Assembly (NCBI RefSeq): GCF_007558825.1
Contig: NZ_VLTK01000018.1
Coordinates: 1-41,738 of the forward strand
Reading direction: 5' to 3'
DNA from: Brevibacterium aurantiacum
GTDB lineage: Bacteria; Actinomycetota; Actinomycetes; Actinomycetales; Brevibacteriaceae
DNA length: 41,738 nt
Shown piece by piece: positions 31,659 to 39,713 of this stretch. Every line of letters starts with the position of its first letter. Positions within the stretch are counted from its first letter, which is position 1. Under the pieces are notes generated by a model. It did no database searches. It saw only the letters and a list, made by a program, of their open reading frames with translations, and was not told the origin of the DNA. A program made the position numbers and the translations under genes.

Positions 31659-33464
31659 ATGTCATTCACCCCACCGCCGGCTTTCACCACTCGGCCCACT
31701 CTGGAGGGCCACTTCGGAATGGCCGCCTCCACCCACTGGCTGGCCACTGCTGCTTCACAGGCTGTGCTCGAACGCGGCGGCAACGCCTTCGATGCGGCCG
31801 TGGCCGGAGCCTTTCTCCTCCACGTGGTCGAACCCCACCTCAACGGTCCCGGCGGTGACATGACAGGAGTCTTCGCCACCGCCGAGGACCCGGCGAACCC
31901 GCAGATCATGATGGGGCAGGGGCCGGCACCGGCAGCTGCAACCATTGAGCACTACCGCAATGAGGGACTCGACATGGTCCCCGGCGCCGGGGCACTCGCC
32001 TCTGCGGTGCCCGGAGCCGTCGACTCCTGGCTCAATCTGCTCGAGCACCACGGCTCTTGGGAGCTCGCCGACGTCCTCGATTTCGCCATCGACTACGCCG
32101 AGAACGGGCACCCCGTTCTCGGTCGAGTCGTGGGCACCATCGAACGCGTTCAGGAGCTCTTCACCGAACACTGGCCCACGTCTGCAGCCCAGTGGATGCC
32201 GGAGGGTCAGATCCCGAAAATCGGTGATCTCATCTATAACCGCCCCTATGCCGAGGTCCTGAGGAAGCTCATCGCTGCAGGTGACGGTGTGGAAGGGCGC
32301 GTTGCCAGAGTCGCTGCGGCACGTGAGGAATGGAAGTCCGGCTTCGTCGCCGAGGCGGTCGAGAAGTTCATCTCCACCCCGCACCGGCACTCGACTGGAG
32401 GCGACCACGCTGGAGTGATGACAGCCGCCGACTTCGCAGGATTCGACGCACACTTCGAGACACCTGTGTCCGTCGATTTCCGCGGCTACTCGATTGCGAA
32501 GATCGGAGCCTGGGGTCAGGGCCCGGTGCTGCTCCAGACGCTGAAGATCCTCGAGGGCTTCGACGACGACCGGCTCGATCCCTCGACCGAGATCGGTGCG
32601 CATACGATCCTCGAGGCACTCAAGCTCGCGATGGCCGACCGCGACGCCTACTACGGGGATGCCGATGTCGACCTCGACTGGCTGCTCAGTGAAGAGTACG
32701 CCGCAAGTCGCCGGGACCTCATCGCAGATGATGCCTCACTCGAATTCCGACCCGGCACCGACCGGGCAGGTTCTGTCTCGACCTTCACTCCGCCGCTCGT
32801 GCTCGAGGGCGCGGACAAGGAAGCCATGGCCAAGGCGGGCATCGGCGAGCCGACTGTGCAGAAGAACGGTGTCAACAACGGCGACACCTGCCACATCGAC
32901 GTCGTCGACCGTTGGGGCAACATCATCTCAGCCACGCCCTCCGGCGGATGGCTGCAGTCCTCGCCGGTCGTCCCCGAGCTCGGATTCTGCCTGGGAACTC
33001 GTCTGCAGATGATGTGGCTTGACGAAACAGCCCCCTCGGCGCTGACCCCCGGGAAGCGCCCGCGCACCACGCTGACTCCGACTCTGATCTCCAAAGACGG
33101 TCAGCCGATCATCGCGCTCGGTTCACCCGGCGGTGACCAGCAGGAACAGTGGCAGCTGTTGATGATTCTGCGCATGCTCATCGGCGGCTACGCGCCCCAG
33201 CAGGCGATCGATGCTCCTGCACTGCACACCACCTCGTTGGCGGGATCGTTCTGGCCGCGCACCTGGGTTCCCGGCGGAGCTGTGGTCGAGGACCGCCTCG
33301 GCGAGGCTGTCATCAACGGGCTGATCGCACGTGGCCACGTCGTGACCAAGGCCGGCGATTGGGAACTGGGCAGGCTCTCCTGCGTGACCCGGGATCCTGC
33401 GACCGGTCGCGTCACCGCAGGGGCGAACCCGCGCGGTGCCCAGGGATACGCGGCAGGCAGATGA
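31659..33464 (+). CDS. Gamma-glutamyltransferase-like Ntn hydrolase, predicted cytoplasmic
   Basis: This 601-residue proenzyme belongs to the gamma-glutamyltransferase family, which self-cleaves before a catalytic threonine to give large and small subunits. Thr410 in NNGDTCHIDVVD is the expected nucleophile. Late GSPGGDQQ matches the small-subunit substrate-binding loop. The opening GMAASTHWLATAASQAVLERGGNAFDAAVA and LNGPGGDM are typical of the large subunit. Unlike periplasmic or secreted GGTs it has no signal peptide, so it should act on imported compounds inside the cell. GAAGAAGGG lies upstream. Its place inside a peptide ABC operon suggests cleavage of gamma-glutamyl peptides such as glutathione. 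A cephalosporin-acylase-like amidase is an alternative. Confidence 0.86.
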   Translation: MSFTPPPAFTTRPTLEGHFGMAASTHWLATAASQAVLERGGNAFDAAVAGAFLLHVVEPHLNGPGGDMTGVFATAEDPANPQIMMGQGPAPAAATIEHYRNEGLDMVPGAGALASAVPGAVDSWLNLLEHHGSWELADVLDFAIDYAENGHPVLGRVVGTIERVQELFTEHWPTSAAQWMPEGQIPKIGDLIYNRPYAEVLRKLIAAGDGVEGRVARVAAAREEWKSGFVAEAVEKFISTPHRHSTGGDHAGVMTAADFAGFDAHFETPVSVDFRGYSIAKIGAWGQGPVLLQTLKILEGFDDDRLDPSTEIGAHTILEALKLAMADRDAYYGDADVDLDWLLSEEYAASRRDLIADDASLEFRPGTDRAGSVSTFTPPLVLEGADKEAMAKAGIGEPTVQKNGVNNGDTCHIDVVDRWGNIISATPSGGWLQSSPVVPELGFCLGTRLQMMWLDETAPSALTPGKRPRTTLTPTLISKDGQPIIALGSPGGDQQEQWQLLMILRMLIGGYAPQQAIDAPALHTTSLAGSFWPRTWVPGGAVVEDRLGEAVINGLIARGHVVTKAGDWELGRLSCVTRDPATGRVTAGANPRGAQGYAAGR

Positions 33465-35143
33465 TGAGTACTGCGACCAGCAGCGGTGTGGAACCGTCAG
33501 AATTCGTCCTCGAGGTCTCCGGCCTCGAAGTCTCCTACGAGAACCCGGTGCTCCACGATGTGGGCTTCACGTTGGCACCGGGGGAGCGTTTGGCTCTCGT
33601 CGGTCAGTCAGGTTCCGGCAAGTCGACGACGATCAGCGCGGTCCTCGGACTCCTTCCGGGGGCAGGCCATGTCAGCTCCGGCTCCGTGCAGTACCGCGGT
33701 GAGGACCTCGTCCACGCCGATCGTCAGCGACTCCAAACTCTTCGGGGCCGTTCGATTGCGTTGGTACCGCAGGATCCCATGGCCAGTCTCAATCCGAGCA
33801 TGCGCGTGGGCGACCAGATCGCCGACGCTCTGCGGACATACGGAATGTCGGAATCCGCCGAGGTGACCCGCAATGTTGTGCGGCTGATGACGGAAGCGGG
33901 AATCCCAGACGCGGAGAACCGGCGACGGTCATATCCGCACGAATTCTCCGGTGGTATGCGGCAGAGGATCCTCATCGCAATCGCCCTGTCCGGCGAACCG
34001 GACCTCATCATCGCCGACGAGCCGACCTCCGCTCTGGACGTGACGGTGCAGAAGCAGATCCTCGATCATCTGCAGAAGCTCGTCACCGAGCGAGGAACCT
34101 CGCTGCTCTTCGTCACTCACGACCTCGGCGTCGCGGGGGAGCGGACGGACACCATCCTCGTCATGAACGAGGGCCGAGTCGTCGAACGCGGGACGCCGCA
34201 GCAGGTGCTCGGGAATCCTCAGGACGAGTACACGAAGGCTCTGGTCAAAGCCGCGCCCAGCATTGTGGTGGAGCGGGACCCGCAGCAGAGGCATCCGGCC
34301 GATGCTGTGGCCGAAGGTTCCCGGGAGGGCAACGACCGCAGCACCGGCGGGGACGCCTCTGCGAACGTGCTCGAGGTCGAAGACCTGCACAAGGTCTACA
34401 AGCTGCGTGGCCGCAGCAAAGAGGTGCACGCACTCAAGGGCGTGAGCTTCAGCGCAAAGCGAGGGCAGACGACGGCGGTGATCGGTGAATCCGGTTCCGG
34501 AAAGTCGACGATTGCGAAGATCGTCTTGGGGTTGGAAAAGGCCTCGAGCGGCAGAGTCCTCACTGGAGGGCTCAATGTCGATGCCACCTCGCGGGCCGAA
34601 CGCAGCATTCTGCGGCGGTTCAGTCAGCCGGTGTTCCAGGATCCGTTCTCCTCGCTCAACCCGATGTGGGGCATCGAGCGGATCATCGCTGAACCCCTCG
34701 ACGTATTCAAGATCGGCACACGAGCCGAGAGGAGGCACAAGGTCGCCGAGGTGCTCGACCAAGTGGCTCTGCCCACCTCGATGCTCGAGCGTCGGCCCGC
34801 CGATCTCTCCGGTGGACAGCGACAGAGGGTTGCGATCGCGCGAGCGCTGATCAGCGAACCTGAGCTGCTCATCTGCGATGAGGCAGTGTCGGCACTTGAC
34901 GTCTTGGTCCAGGAGCAGATTCTCGACCTGCTGCGTCAGCTGCAGTCGGAACTCGGCGTGAGCTGCCTGTTCATCACGCACGATCTTGCAGTTGTCGCGA
35001 ACTTGGCAGACGATGTTGTAGTGATGAAGAACGGAGAGGTCGTCGAGGCGGGCGCAACGAGAGATGTCATCGATCGGCCAGCTGCGGAGTACACGCAGAA
35101 GCTGTTGGCCGCTGTGCCAGGTTCCGGTCTGCTCAATGCCTGA
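33461..35143 (+). CDS. Fused double ABC ATPase (DppD-DppF / GsiA-type)
   Basis: This 560-residue protein carries two complete nucleotide-binding domains in one chain. Domain 1 has Walker A GQSGSGKST (48-56), signature FSGGMRQR (about 163) and Walker B LIIADEPTSALD. Domain 2 has Walker A GESGSGKST (342-350), signature LSGGQRQR (about 449) and Walker B LLICDEAVSALD. It powers the permease pair. Dipeptide systems usually use two separate ATPases; the fused form is that of GsiA, the glutathione importer. The linker (about 265-300) is charged and variable. The start overlaps the GGT-like stop (ATGA), and the stop lies inside the start of the GntR gene. Confidence 0.9.
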   Translation: MMSTATSSGVEPSEFVLEVSGLEVSYENPVLHDVGFTLAPGERLALVGQSGSGKSTTISAVLGLLPGAGHVSSGSVQYRGEDLVHADRQRLQTLRGRSIALVPQDPMASLNPSMRVGDQIADALRTYGMSESAEVTRNVVRLMTEAGIPDAENRRRSYPHEFSGGMRQRILIAIALSGEPDLIIADEPTSALDVTVQKQILDHLQKLVTERGTSLLFVTHDLGVAGERTDTILVMNEGRVVERGTPQQVLGNPQDEYTKALVKAAPSIVVERDPQQRHPADAVAEGSREGNDRSTGGDASANVLEVEDLHKVYKLRGRSKEVHALKGVSFSAKRGQTTAVIGESGSGKSTIAKIVLGLEKASSGRVLTGGLNVDATSRAERSILRRFSQPVFQDPFSSLNPMWGIERIIAEPLDVFKIGTRAERRHKVAEVLDQVALPTSMLERRPADLSGGQRQRVAIARALISEPELLICDEAVSALDVLVQEQILDLLRQLQSELGVSCLFITHDLAVVANLADDVVVMKNGEVVEAGATRDVIDRPAAEYTQKLLAAVPGSGLLNA

Positions 35144-35867
35144 AGCCGGTTCTCGAGCGCGGTCGACTTCGGCCGCGAAGCCGAGCGCGGCGTCGACCTC
35201 GAACAGCATCGCGGTCGGGGCGAAGATCCGCCACGACATCATCAAAGGCGTGCATCCGCCCGGCGGCAAGCTCCGCGAAGCGGCCCTGGCGAAGCAGTAC
35301 GACGTTTCGCGGATCCCGATTCGAGAGGCGTTGCGCTCTCTCGAGTCTGAAGGGCTCGTCGAGTCTCGGCCCTACAGCGGCAGCATGGTCGCCCCGTCAC
35401 CGATCGAGGACGCTGAGGATCTGTTCGAGATCCGCATCGTCCTAGAATCCGCGACCGCCAAACGAGCCGCGAAGCGCGCAGCGCAGCAGAGCAACGGAGA
35501 AGCCCCGGACGAGCGTTGGCGAATGATTCGCAAGGAGATCAATGAGATCCTCGCCGCCGGTGACATCGTCATCGGGGAAGAACGCTACGAAGACCTCGCG
35601 GTGCTCAACATGCGCTTTCACTTCGCAATCGCCGAACTCAGCGGCAGCCTCTCCTTCGTCAGCCTCCTGCGCCAGATCTCAGGGAAGATCGAATGGCTCT
35701 ACTCCCTCAACGTCACCCGTCGAGGACCGCAGGCCTGGCCCGAGCATCGCGACATCATCGCAGCCATCGATGCCGGGCAGGAGACGAAGGCCGCCGAGGT
35801 GATGGGACAGCACGTCCGTCGCAGTCGGGATTCGTACTTTTCCATGATGGCCGACAAGCCTGCCTAG
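35136..35867 (+). CDS. FCD-domain GntR-family regulator
   Basis: The 243-residue protein has a GntR winged helix-turn-helix (about residues 28-85, with LREAALAKQYDVSRIPIREALRSLESEGLV) and an all-helical FCD ligand domain (about 95-230). FCD regulators respond to organic or amino acids, usually as repressors. The ATG at 35136 overlaps the ATPase stop by 8 bp, so it is the last gene of the importer operon. The two GTATAC-type palindromes at 28077-28118 before that operon are its likely binding sites, giving autoregulation. Confidence 0.85.
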   Translation: MPEAGSRARSTSAAKPSAASTSNSIAVGAKIRHDIIKGVHPPGGKLREAALAKQYDVSRIPIREALRSLESEGLVESRPYSGSMVAPSPIEDAEDLFEIRIVLESATAKRAAKRAAQQSNGEAPDERWRMIRKEINEILAAGDIVIGEERYEDLAVLNMRFHFAIAELSGSLSFVSLLRQISGKIEWLYSLNVTRRGPQAWPEHRDIIAAIDAGQETKAAEVMGQHVRRSRDSYFSMMADKPA

Positions 35868-35873
35868 CCGAGT

Positions 35874-36998
35874 TCAGCCAAGGCGACCGCTGGCAATGAA
35901 TTCCGTGAGGCGCTCCCGGTAGGGAATCGTGTCGATCCCTGCCTCTGTGAGCCAATCCGGCGAATAGTACTTGTCGAGGTAGCGCTCGCCGGGGTCGCAG
36001 ATCAGCGATACCAGACTTCCCCTCTGACCGGCCGCCTTCATCTGCGACACGATGCGGAATGCGGCCCACAGGCCGGTGCCGGTCGATGCCCCGGCGCGAC
36101 GCCCCATCAGTTTCTCGAGCAGCTGGATGGAGGCGATGGCGGCAGCATCGGGAACATGCATCATCCGATCGATGCTCGAGGGGATGAAGCTCGCCTCGAC
36201 CCGCTGTCGTCCAATGCCCTCGATCCGGGATCCCTGATCGGTCGTCGCCGCCGGATCCTGGTCGCGCCATCCGGCGAAGAAGGCTGAATTGTCAGGATCG
36301 GCCACACAGATGCCGGTGGCCCGACCGGTGTAGCGAACGTATCTGGCCAGGGTCGCCGAGGTGCCGCCCGTGCCGGCGGTGGCGATGATCCAGGACGGTT
36401 CGGGATAGGTCTCACTCGACATCTGATCGAAGATCGACTCGGCGATATTGTTGTTGCCGCGCCAGTCCGTGGCTCGTTCGGCATAGGTGAACTGGTCCAT
36501 GTAGTGACCGCCGGACTCCGCGGCCAGATCAGCTGCGACTGTGTAGACCTCGTTGGCGTTGTCGACGAAATGGCAGGTGCCGCCGTAGAACTCGATGAGG
36601 GAGATCTTCTGGGCGCTCGTCGACCGAGCCATGACTGCGATGAACGGGACGCCGATGAGCTGGGCGAAATACGCCTCGGAGACCGCGGTCGATCCGCTGG
36701 AGGCTTCTACGACCGGGTGACCGGGGCGAATCCACCCGTTGCACAGTGCGTGGAGGAAGAGCGAGCGGGCCAAGCGGTGTTTGAGTGACCCGGTGGGATG
36801 GCTTGACTCGTCTTTGAGATAGAGGTCGATTCCCCATGCAGAAGGCAGCGGCACGCGCAGCAGGTGCGTGTCCGAGGATCTGTTGGCATCTGACTTCACC
36901 GCTCCGATGGCTCCGGCCAGCCACTGGCGGGCCTCGGTATCGTAGCGGTCGATATCCTCTTCGGCGGGCACGCTCGTGTGATCGTGTGAGTCGGTCAT
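35874..36998 (-). CDS. PLP-dependent fold-type II enzyme (cysteine synthase-like family)
   Basis: This 374-residue enzyme belongs to the tryptophan-synthase-beta/cysteine synthase fold. Lys73 in PTGSLKHR should bind pyridoxal phosphate. SSGSTA is the substrate-loop motif, and GTGGT grips the cofactor phosphate. It is longer than CysK and has a distinct C-terminus (CDPGERYLDKYYSPDWL), typical of a 'PLP-dependent cysteine synthase family' subgroup whose exact reaction is unclear. Start ATG 36998 is chosen; a GTG at 37073 overlapping the SRPBCC stop (GTGA) is possible but would add a low-complexity leader across a strong hairpin. It faces the GntR gene tail to tail with only 6 bp between. Sulfur amino-acid metabolism fits the neighbouring importer, as inference. 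Confidence 0.8.
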   Translation of the reverse strand: MTDSHDHTSVPAEEDIDRYDTEARQWLAGAIGAVKSDANRSSDTHLLRVPLPSAWGIDLYLKDESSHPTGSLKHRLARSLFLHALCNGWIRPGHPVVEASSGSTAVSEAYFAQLIGVPFIAVMARSTSAQKISLIEFYGGTCHFVDNANEVYTVAADLAAESGGHYMDQFTYAERATDWRGNNNIAESIFDQMSSETYPEPSWIIATAGTGGTSATLARYVRYTGRATGICVADPDNSAFFAGWRDQDPAATTDQGSRIEGIGRQRVEASFIPSSIDRMMHVPDAAAIASIQLLEKLMGRRAGASTGTGLWAAFRIVSQMKAAGQRGSLVSLICDPGERYLDKYYSPDWLTEAGIDTIPYRERLTEFIASGRLG

Positions 36999-37032
36999 GT
37001 CTTCGAGCTTATGGGATTCCTCAGACGATGCG

Positions 37033-37063
37033 ACAGCGCCGGCGCCGAACGGGCCGGCGCTGT
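37033..37063. repeat. Perfect hairpin between the SRPBCC and PLP-enzyme genes
   Basis: ACAGCGCCGGC (37033-37043) and GCCGGCGCTGT (37053-37063) are perfect 11-nt arms around a 9-nt loop, just downstream of the SRPBCC stop on the minus strand. There is no T run after it on that strand, so it is a weak terminator or a processing/attenuation stem rather than a classical terminator. If the PLP gene starts at GTG 37073, it would be inside coding sequence. Confidence 0.55.
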
Positions 37064-37069
37064 CAGCGC

Positions 37070-37567
37070 TCACTGAATTCCGGCGAGCATCTTCTCGAGT
37101 TTGTCATAACCTTCGCGAATTCCGTGCTCCATGCCTGAGGCGACCATGCCGTCGCGAGATTCGATGGAGTCGAAGACCGACGTCGCCTGCAGGCGGGTCC
37201 GTCCATCGCCCAAGTCAGTGAGCGTGAGGATCTCGAGGTTCACGGCATCCGGAAAGCCTTCGAAGGTGAAGGTCTGGACGATGCGCTCGTTCTCCCGCAC
37301 CTCGTGGAACGAGCCGAAGAAGCCATACTCCCCGTTGTCGTCGGTCGAGACGTAGCTCCATTTTCCGCCGGTCTTCGCGTCCCAATCGCGGATCGTATTC
37401 GTGATCGTGTCTGGCCCACACCATTTGACGAAGATTTCTGGGTCGATGTGTGCCCGAAATACTTTGTCCGGGGTGGCGGCGAAGTCACGAGTGATCGAGA
37501 CAGTCTGGACGCCATCCGGGACGTCGAGTTTCAGAGTCGAGTAGTCGGTGTCGTTCGTGGTGGTCAT
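37070..37567 (-). CDS. SRPBCC (AHSA1-type) family protein
   Basis: The 165-residue protein has the START/Bet v 1-like AHSA1 fold: an opening SITRDFAATPDKVFRAHIDPEIFVKWCGP segment, central strands with GGKWSYVSTDDNGEYGFFGSFHEV, and a final long helix (GMVASGMEHGIREGYDKLEKML). These proteins have a hydrophobic ligand cavity. In bacteria they often sit next to an ArsR regulator, as here, with the start one base after the ArsR stop. The ligand is unknown. Stress response or binding of a hydrophobic small molecule is the usual guess. Confidence 0.87.
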   Translation of the reverse strand: MTTTNDTDYSTLKLDVPDGVQTVSITRDFAATPDKVFRAHIDPEIFVKWCGPDTITNTIRDWDAKTGGKWSYVSTDDNGEYGFFGSFHEVRENERIVQTFTFEGFPDAVNLEILTLTDLGDGRTRLQATSVFDSIESRDGMVASGMEHGIREGYDKLEKMLAGIQ

Positions 37568-37568
37568 G

Positions 37569-37940
37569 TCATGCTTCCTTGCGTGATGTGGTGTTGGAAA
37601 TGGTGTCTTCTGTGTCTTCGTCCGCGTTCATCTCATCCAGAACTGCGTCAAGACGTTGGTAGCGGTCTTCGGCCTGACGCTGATATCTCTCGATCCATTT
37701 CGTCATCAGATCGAACACATTGCCTTCGAGGTGGACTGGTCTGCGCTGGGCGTCTCTGGTGCGAGTGACCAGTCCGGAATCCTCGAGCACCTTGAGGTGT
37801 TTCGACACGGCCTGGACGCTGACCTCATAGGGCTCGGCGAGTTCGTTGACCGTCGCGTCGGCGATGGACAGCCTGGCCACCATGTCTCGTCGTGTCGGAT
37901 CGGCCAGGGCTGCGAAGACCTTTGTCAGTTGGTCTGCCAC
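37569..37940 (-). CDS. ArsR-family transcriptional regulator
   Basis: The 123-residue winged-helix regulator starts at a GTG with GGAGG 5 nt upstream. ArsR features are FAALADPTRRDMVARLS, then VNELAEPYEVSVQAVSKHLKVLEDSGLVTRTRDAQRRP as recognition helix and wing. No metal-binding CxC motif is present, so it is probably not a metal sensor. It belongs to the ArsR group paired with SRPBCC proteins, and the two are almost contiguous. Two CAAC/GTTG inverted repeats upstream (37960-37973 and 38001-38024) are likely its own operators. Confidence 0.87.
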   Translation of the reverse strand: MADQLTKVFAALADPTRRDMVARLSIADATVNELAEPYEVSVQAVSKHLKVLEDSGLVTRTRDAQRRPVHLEGNVFDLMTKWIERYQRQAEDRYQRLDAVLDEMNADEDTEDTISNTTSRKEA

Positions 37941-37959
37941 TGAACCTCCATTCTGTATT

Positions 37960-37973
37960 CAACCACTTGGTTG
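37960..37973. promoter_or_regulatory. ArsR operator candidate, promoter-proximal
   Basis: CAACCACTTGGTTG is a palindrome with perfect 6-bp arms, 19 bp upstream of the ArsR start codon on the minus strand. It shares the CAAC/GTTG half-sites with the longer repeat at 38001-38024. Confidence 0.45.
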
Positions 37974-38000
37974 TGTATAACTCTAAGACGGCGCAACGCA

Positions 38001-38024
38001 TTATTCAACCCTTAAGTTGAATAA
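38001..38024. promoter_or_regulatory. ArsR operator candidate, distal (9-bp perfect arms)
   Basis: TTATTCAAC (38001-38009) and GTTGAATAA (38016-38024) are perfect inverted arms around CCTTAA. The size and AT-rich ends match ArsR/SmtB-type operators. The centre is 46 bp from that of the proximal site. This and the proximal site lie in the 324-bp gap 37941-38264 between the divergent ArsR and permease genes. The rest of the gap holds the palindrome at 38197 and no supportable gene. Confidence 0.5.
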
Positions 38025-38196
38025 GTTTTTCGCAGGGCTCGGAATCGGCGTCTGAGCAGGGGCGAGCGCGTTCCGGTTTTGTCGTGATCTGACAGCGTCA
38101 ACCGATTCCGAAGTCATGATTTCCACTCAGCACCACCTCGGCGAGGCAAGACTGTCGTATGGTCGCAGTATCGAAAGTGCCGGATCCGGGCCGACG

Positions 38197-38208
38197 GTCA
38201 ACGTTGAC
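38197..38208. promoter_or_regulatory. Palindrome upstream of the APC permease gene
   Basis: GTCAACGTTGAC is a perfect 12-bp palindrome, 56 bp before the permease start. Its CG-centred form resembles LacI- or GntR-class half-sites, but no such regulator is adjacent. It is a candidate operator only. Confidence 0.3.
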
Positions 38209-38264
38209 GATCGACGGCGCCGGCACCGATCCGCTGGAAAGACGACGACGTCTGGGGAAAGACA

Positions 38265-39713
38265 ATGGCAAGTCTGCGACAACAGCTGTTCCGAGTGAAG
38301 CCCGTGCCACAGCAGGCCGAGGAGGCGGACAGTGATCTCAAGCGCACAATCGGTCTGTTCTCGCTGACCATGATCGGCGTCGGGTCGACCATCGGCACCG
38401 GCATCTTCTTCATCCTTTCGGAATCCGTGCCCGTCGCGGGACCGGCAGTCATCTGGTCCTTCGTCATCGCCGGCCTCGTCGCCGGCCTCGCGGTGATCTG
38501 CTATGCGGAGCTCGCCGGCAGCGTGCCCGTCTCCGGCTCCTCCTATTCCTACGCCTATGCGACGCTCGGCGAGATGCCGGCCATGGGCGTCGCGGCGTGT
38601 CTGCTCCTCGAATACGGTGTGGCAGGGGCTGCCGTCGCCGTGGGCTGGTCACAGTACGTCAATCAGCTGCTGTTCAACCTCTTCGGATTCGAGATCCCGC
38701 ACGCCCTGGCCTACGCCCCGGAGGAGGGAGGAATCGTCAACCTTCCGGCGATCGCGCTGTTGGCCATGTGCTGCTTCCTGTTGGTCCGCGGCACCGGCGA
38801 ATCGGTCGTCATCAACACCATCATGGTCTGCACGAAGATCGGAGTCCTCCTCTTCTTCGTGCTTGTCGGAGTCACCGGCTGGAATGTCGACAACTTCGCC
38901 GATTTCGCACCCTTCGGCTTTTCCGGGGTGGTGGCCGGCTCCGGTCTGATCTTCTTCAGCTATGTCGGTATGGATGCCGTCGCTACCGCGGGTGATGAGA
39001 CCAAGAACCCGAAGAAGACCATGCCGAAGGCGCTCATCGCGGCGCTCCTCATCGTCACCTCGGTCTACGTGCTGGTGGCCGTCGCGGCCCTGTCCGCTCA
39101 GCCCTGGCAGGAGTTCGAAGGGCAGAGCGCCGGGCTGTCGGCGATTCTCGAGAAGATCGTCGGCGCCCAGTGGCCCGGCACCGTTGTCGCAGCCGGAGCC
39201 GTAATCTCGATCTTCTCCGTCACTCTCGTCTCGATCTACGGCCAGACCCGCATCCTGTTCACGATGTCGCGCGATGGGATGATGCCCAAGCTCTTCGGCG
39301 AGGTCAATCCCCGCACGCTCACCCCAGTCAAGGGCACGATCGTCGTGACTGTGGTCATCGCCATCCTGGCCGGCTTCATCCCACTGAACTTTCTCGCCGA
39401 GATGACGAGCATCGGCACCCTCGTCGCCTTCGTCGTCGTGTCCCTGGCCGTCATCATCCTGCGCGTGCGCGAACCCAACCTCGAGCGCGGCTTCAAGGTG
39501 CCCTTCTACCCGGTCCTGCCGGTGCTCGCGATCATCGGCTGCTTCTGGATCATCAGCAATCTGCAGGGCATCACGATCGTCGTCTTCCTCATCTGGACCG
39601 CGGTCGTCCTCGGCCTTTACGTCGTCTTCGGCCGCAGATCCTCGGTGCTCGGCAAGCAGCGAGCAGCACATGACAGCATTGACGGAACTGGTTCCACAGG
39701 AGGGAAACAATGA
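38265..39713 (+). CDS. APC-superfamily amino acid permease
   Basis: The 482-residue protein has 12 predicted helices. It carries the APC opening LKRTIGLFSLTMIGVGSTIGTGIFFILSE, where the broken first helix GVGSTIGTGIF binds the amino-acid backbone, and the sixth-helix region FFSYVGMDAVATAGDETKNPKKTMPKALI. It is closest in style to the cationic amino acid transporter (CAT/YfnA) branch. GGGGAAAG precedes the ATG. Its stop overlaps the start of a tandem Usp gene (ATGA), a common pairing in which the Usp protein is thought to modulate the permease. The amino-acid preference is not determined. Confidence 0.88.
   Translation: MASLRQQLFRVKPVPQQAEEADSDLKRTIGLFSLTMIGVGSTIGTGIFFILSESVPVAGPAVIWSFVIAGLVAGLAVICYAELAGSVPVSGSSYSYAYATLGEMPAMGVAACLLLEYGVAGAAVAVGWSQYVNQLLFNLFGFEIPHALAYAPEEGGIVNLPAIALLAMCCFLLVRGTGESVVINTIMVCTKIGVLLFFVLVGVTGWNVDNFADFAPFGFSGVVAGSGLIFFSYVGMDAVATAGDETKNPKKTMPKALIAALLIVTSVYVLVAVAALSAQPWQEFEGQSAGLSAILEKIVGAQWPGTVVAAGAVISIFSVTLVSIYGQTRILFTMSRDGMMPKLFGEVNPRTLTPVKGTIVVTVVIAILAGFIPLNFLAEMTSIGTLVAFVVVSLAVIILRVREPNLERGFKVPFYPVLPVLAIIGCFWIISNLQGITIVVFLIWTAVVLGLYVVFGRRSSVLGKQRAAHDSIDGTGSTGGKQ

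Noticed and set aside
33929..35269. 446-codon minus-strand frame across the ABC ATPase gene
   Set aside because: Shadow of two perfect ATPase domains on the plus strand; no independent motif or ribosome site.
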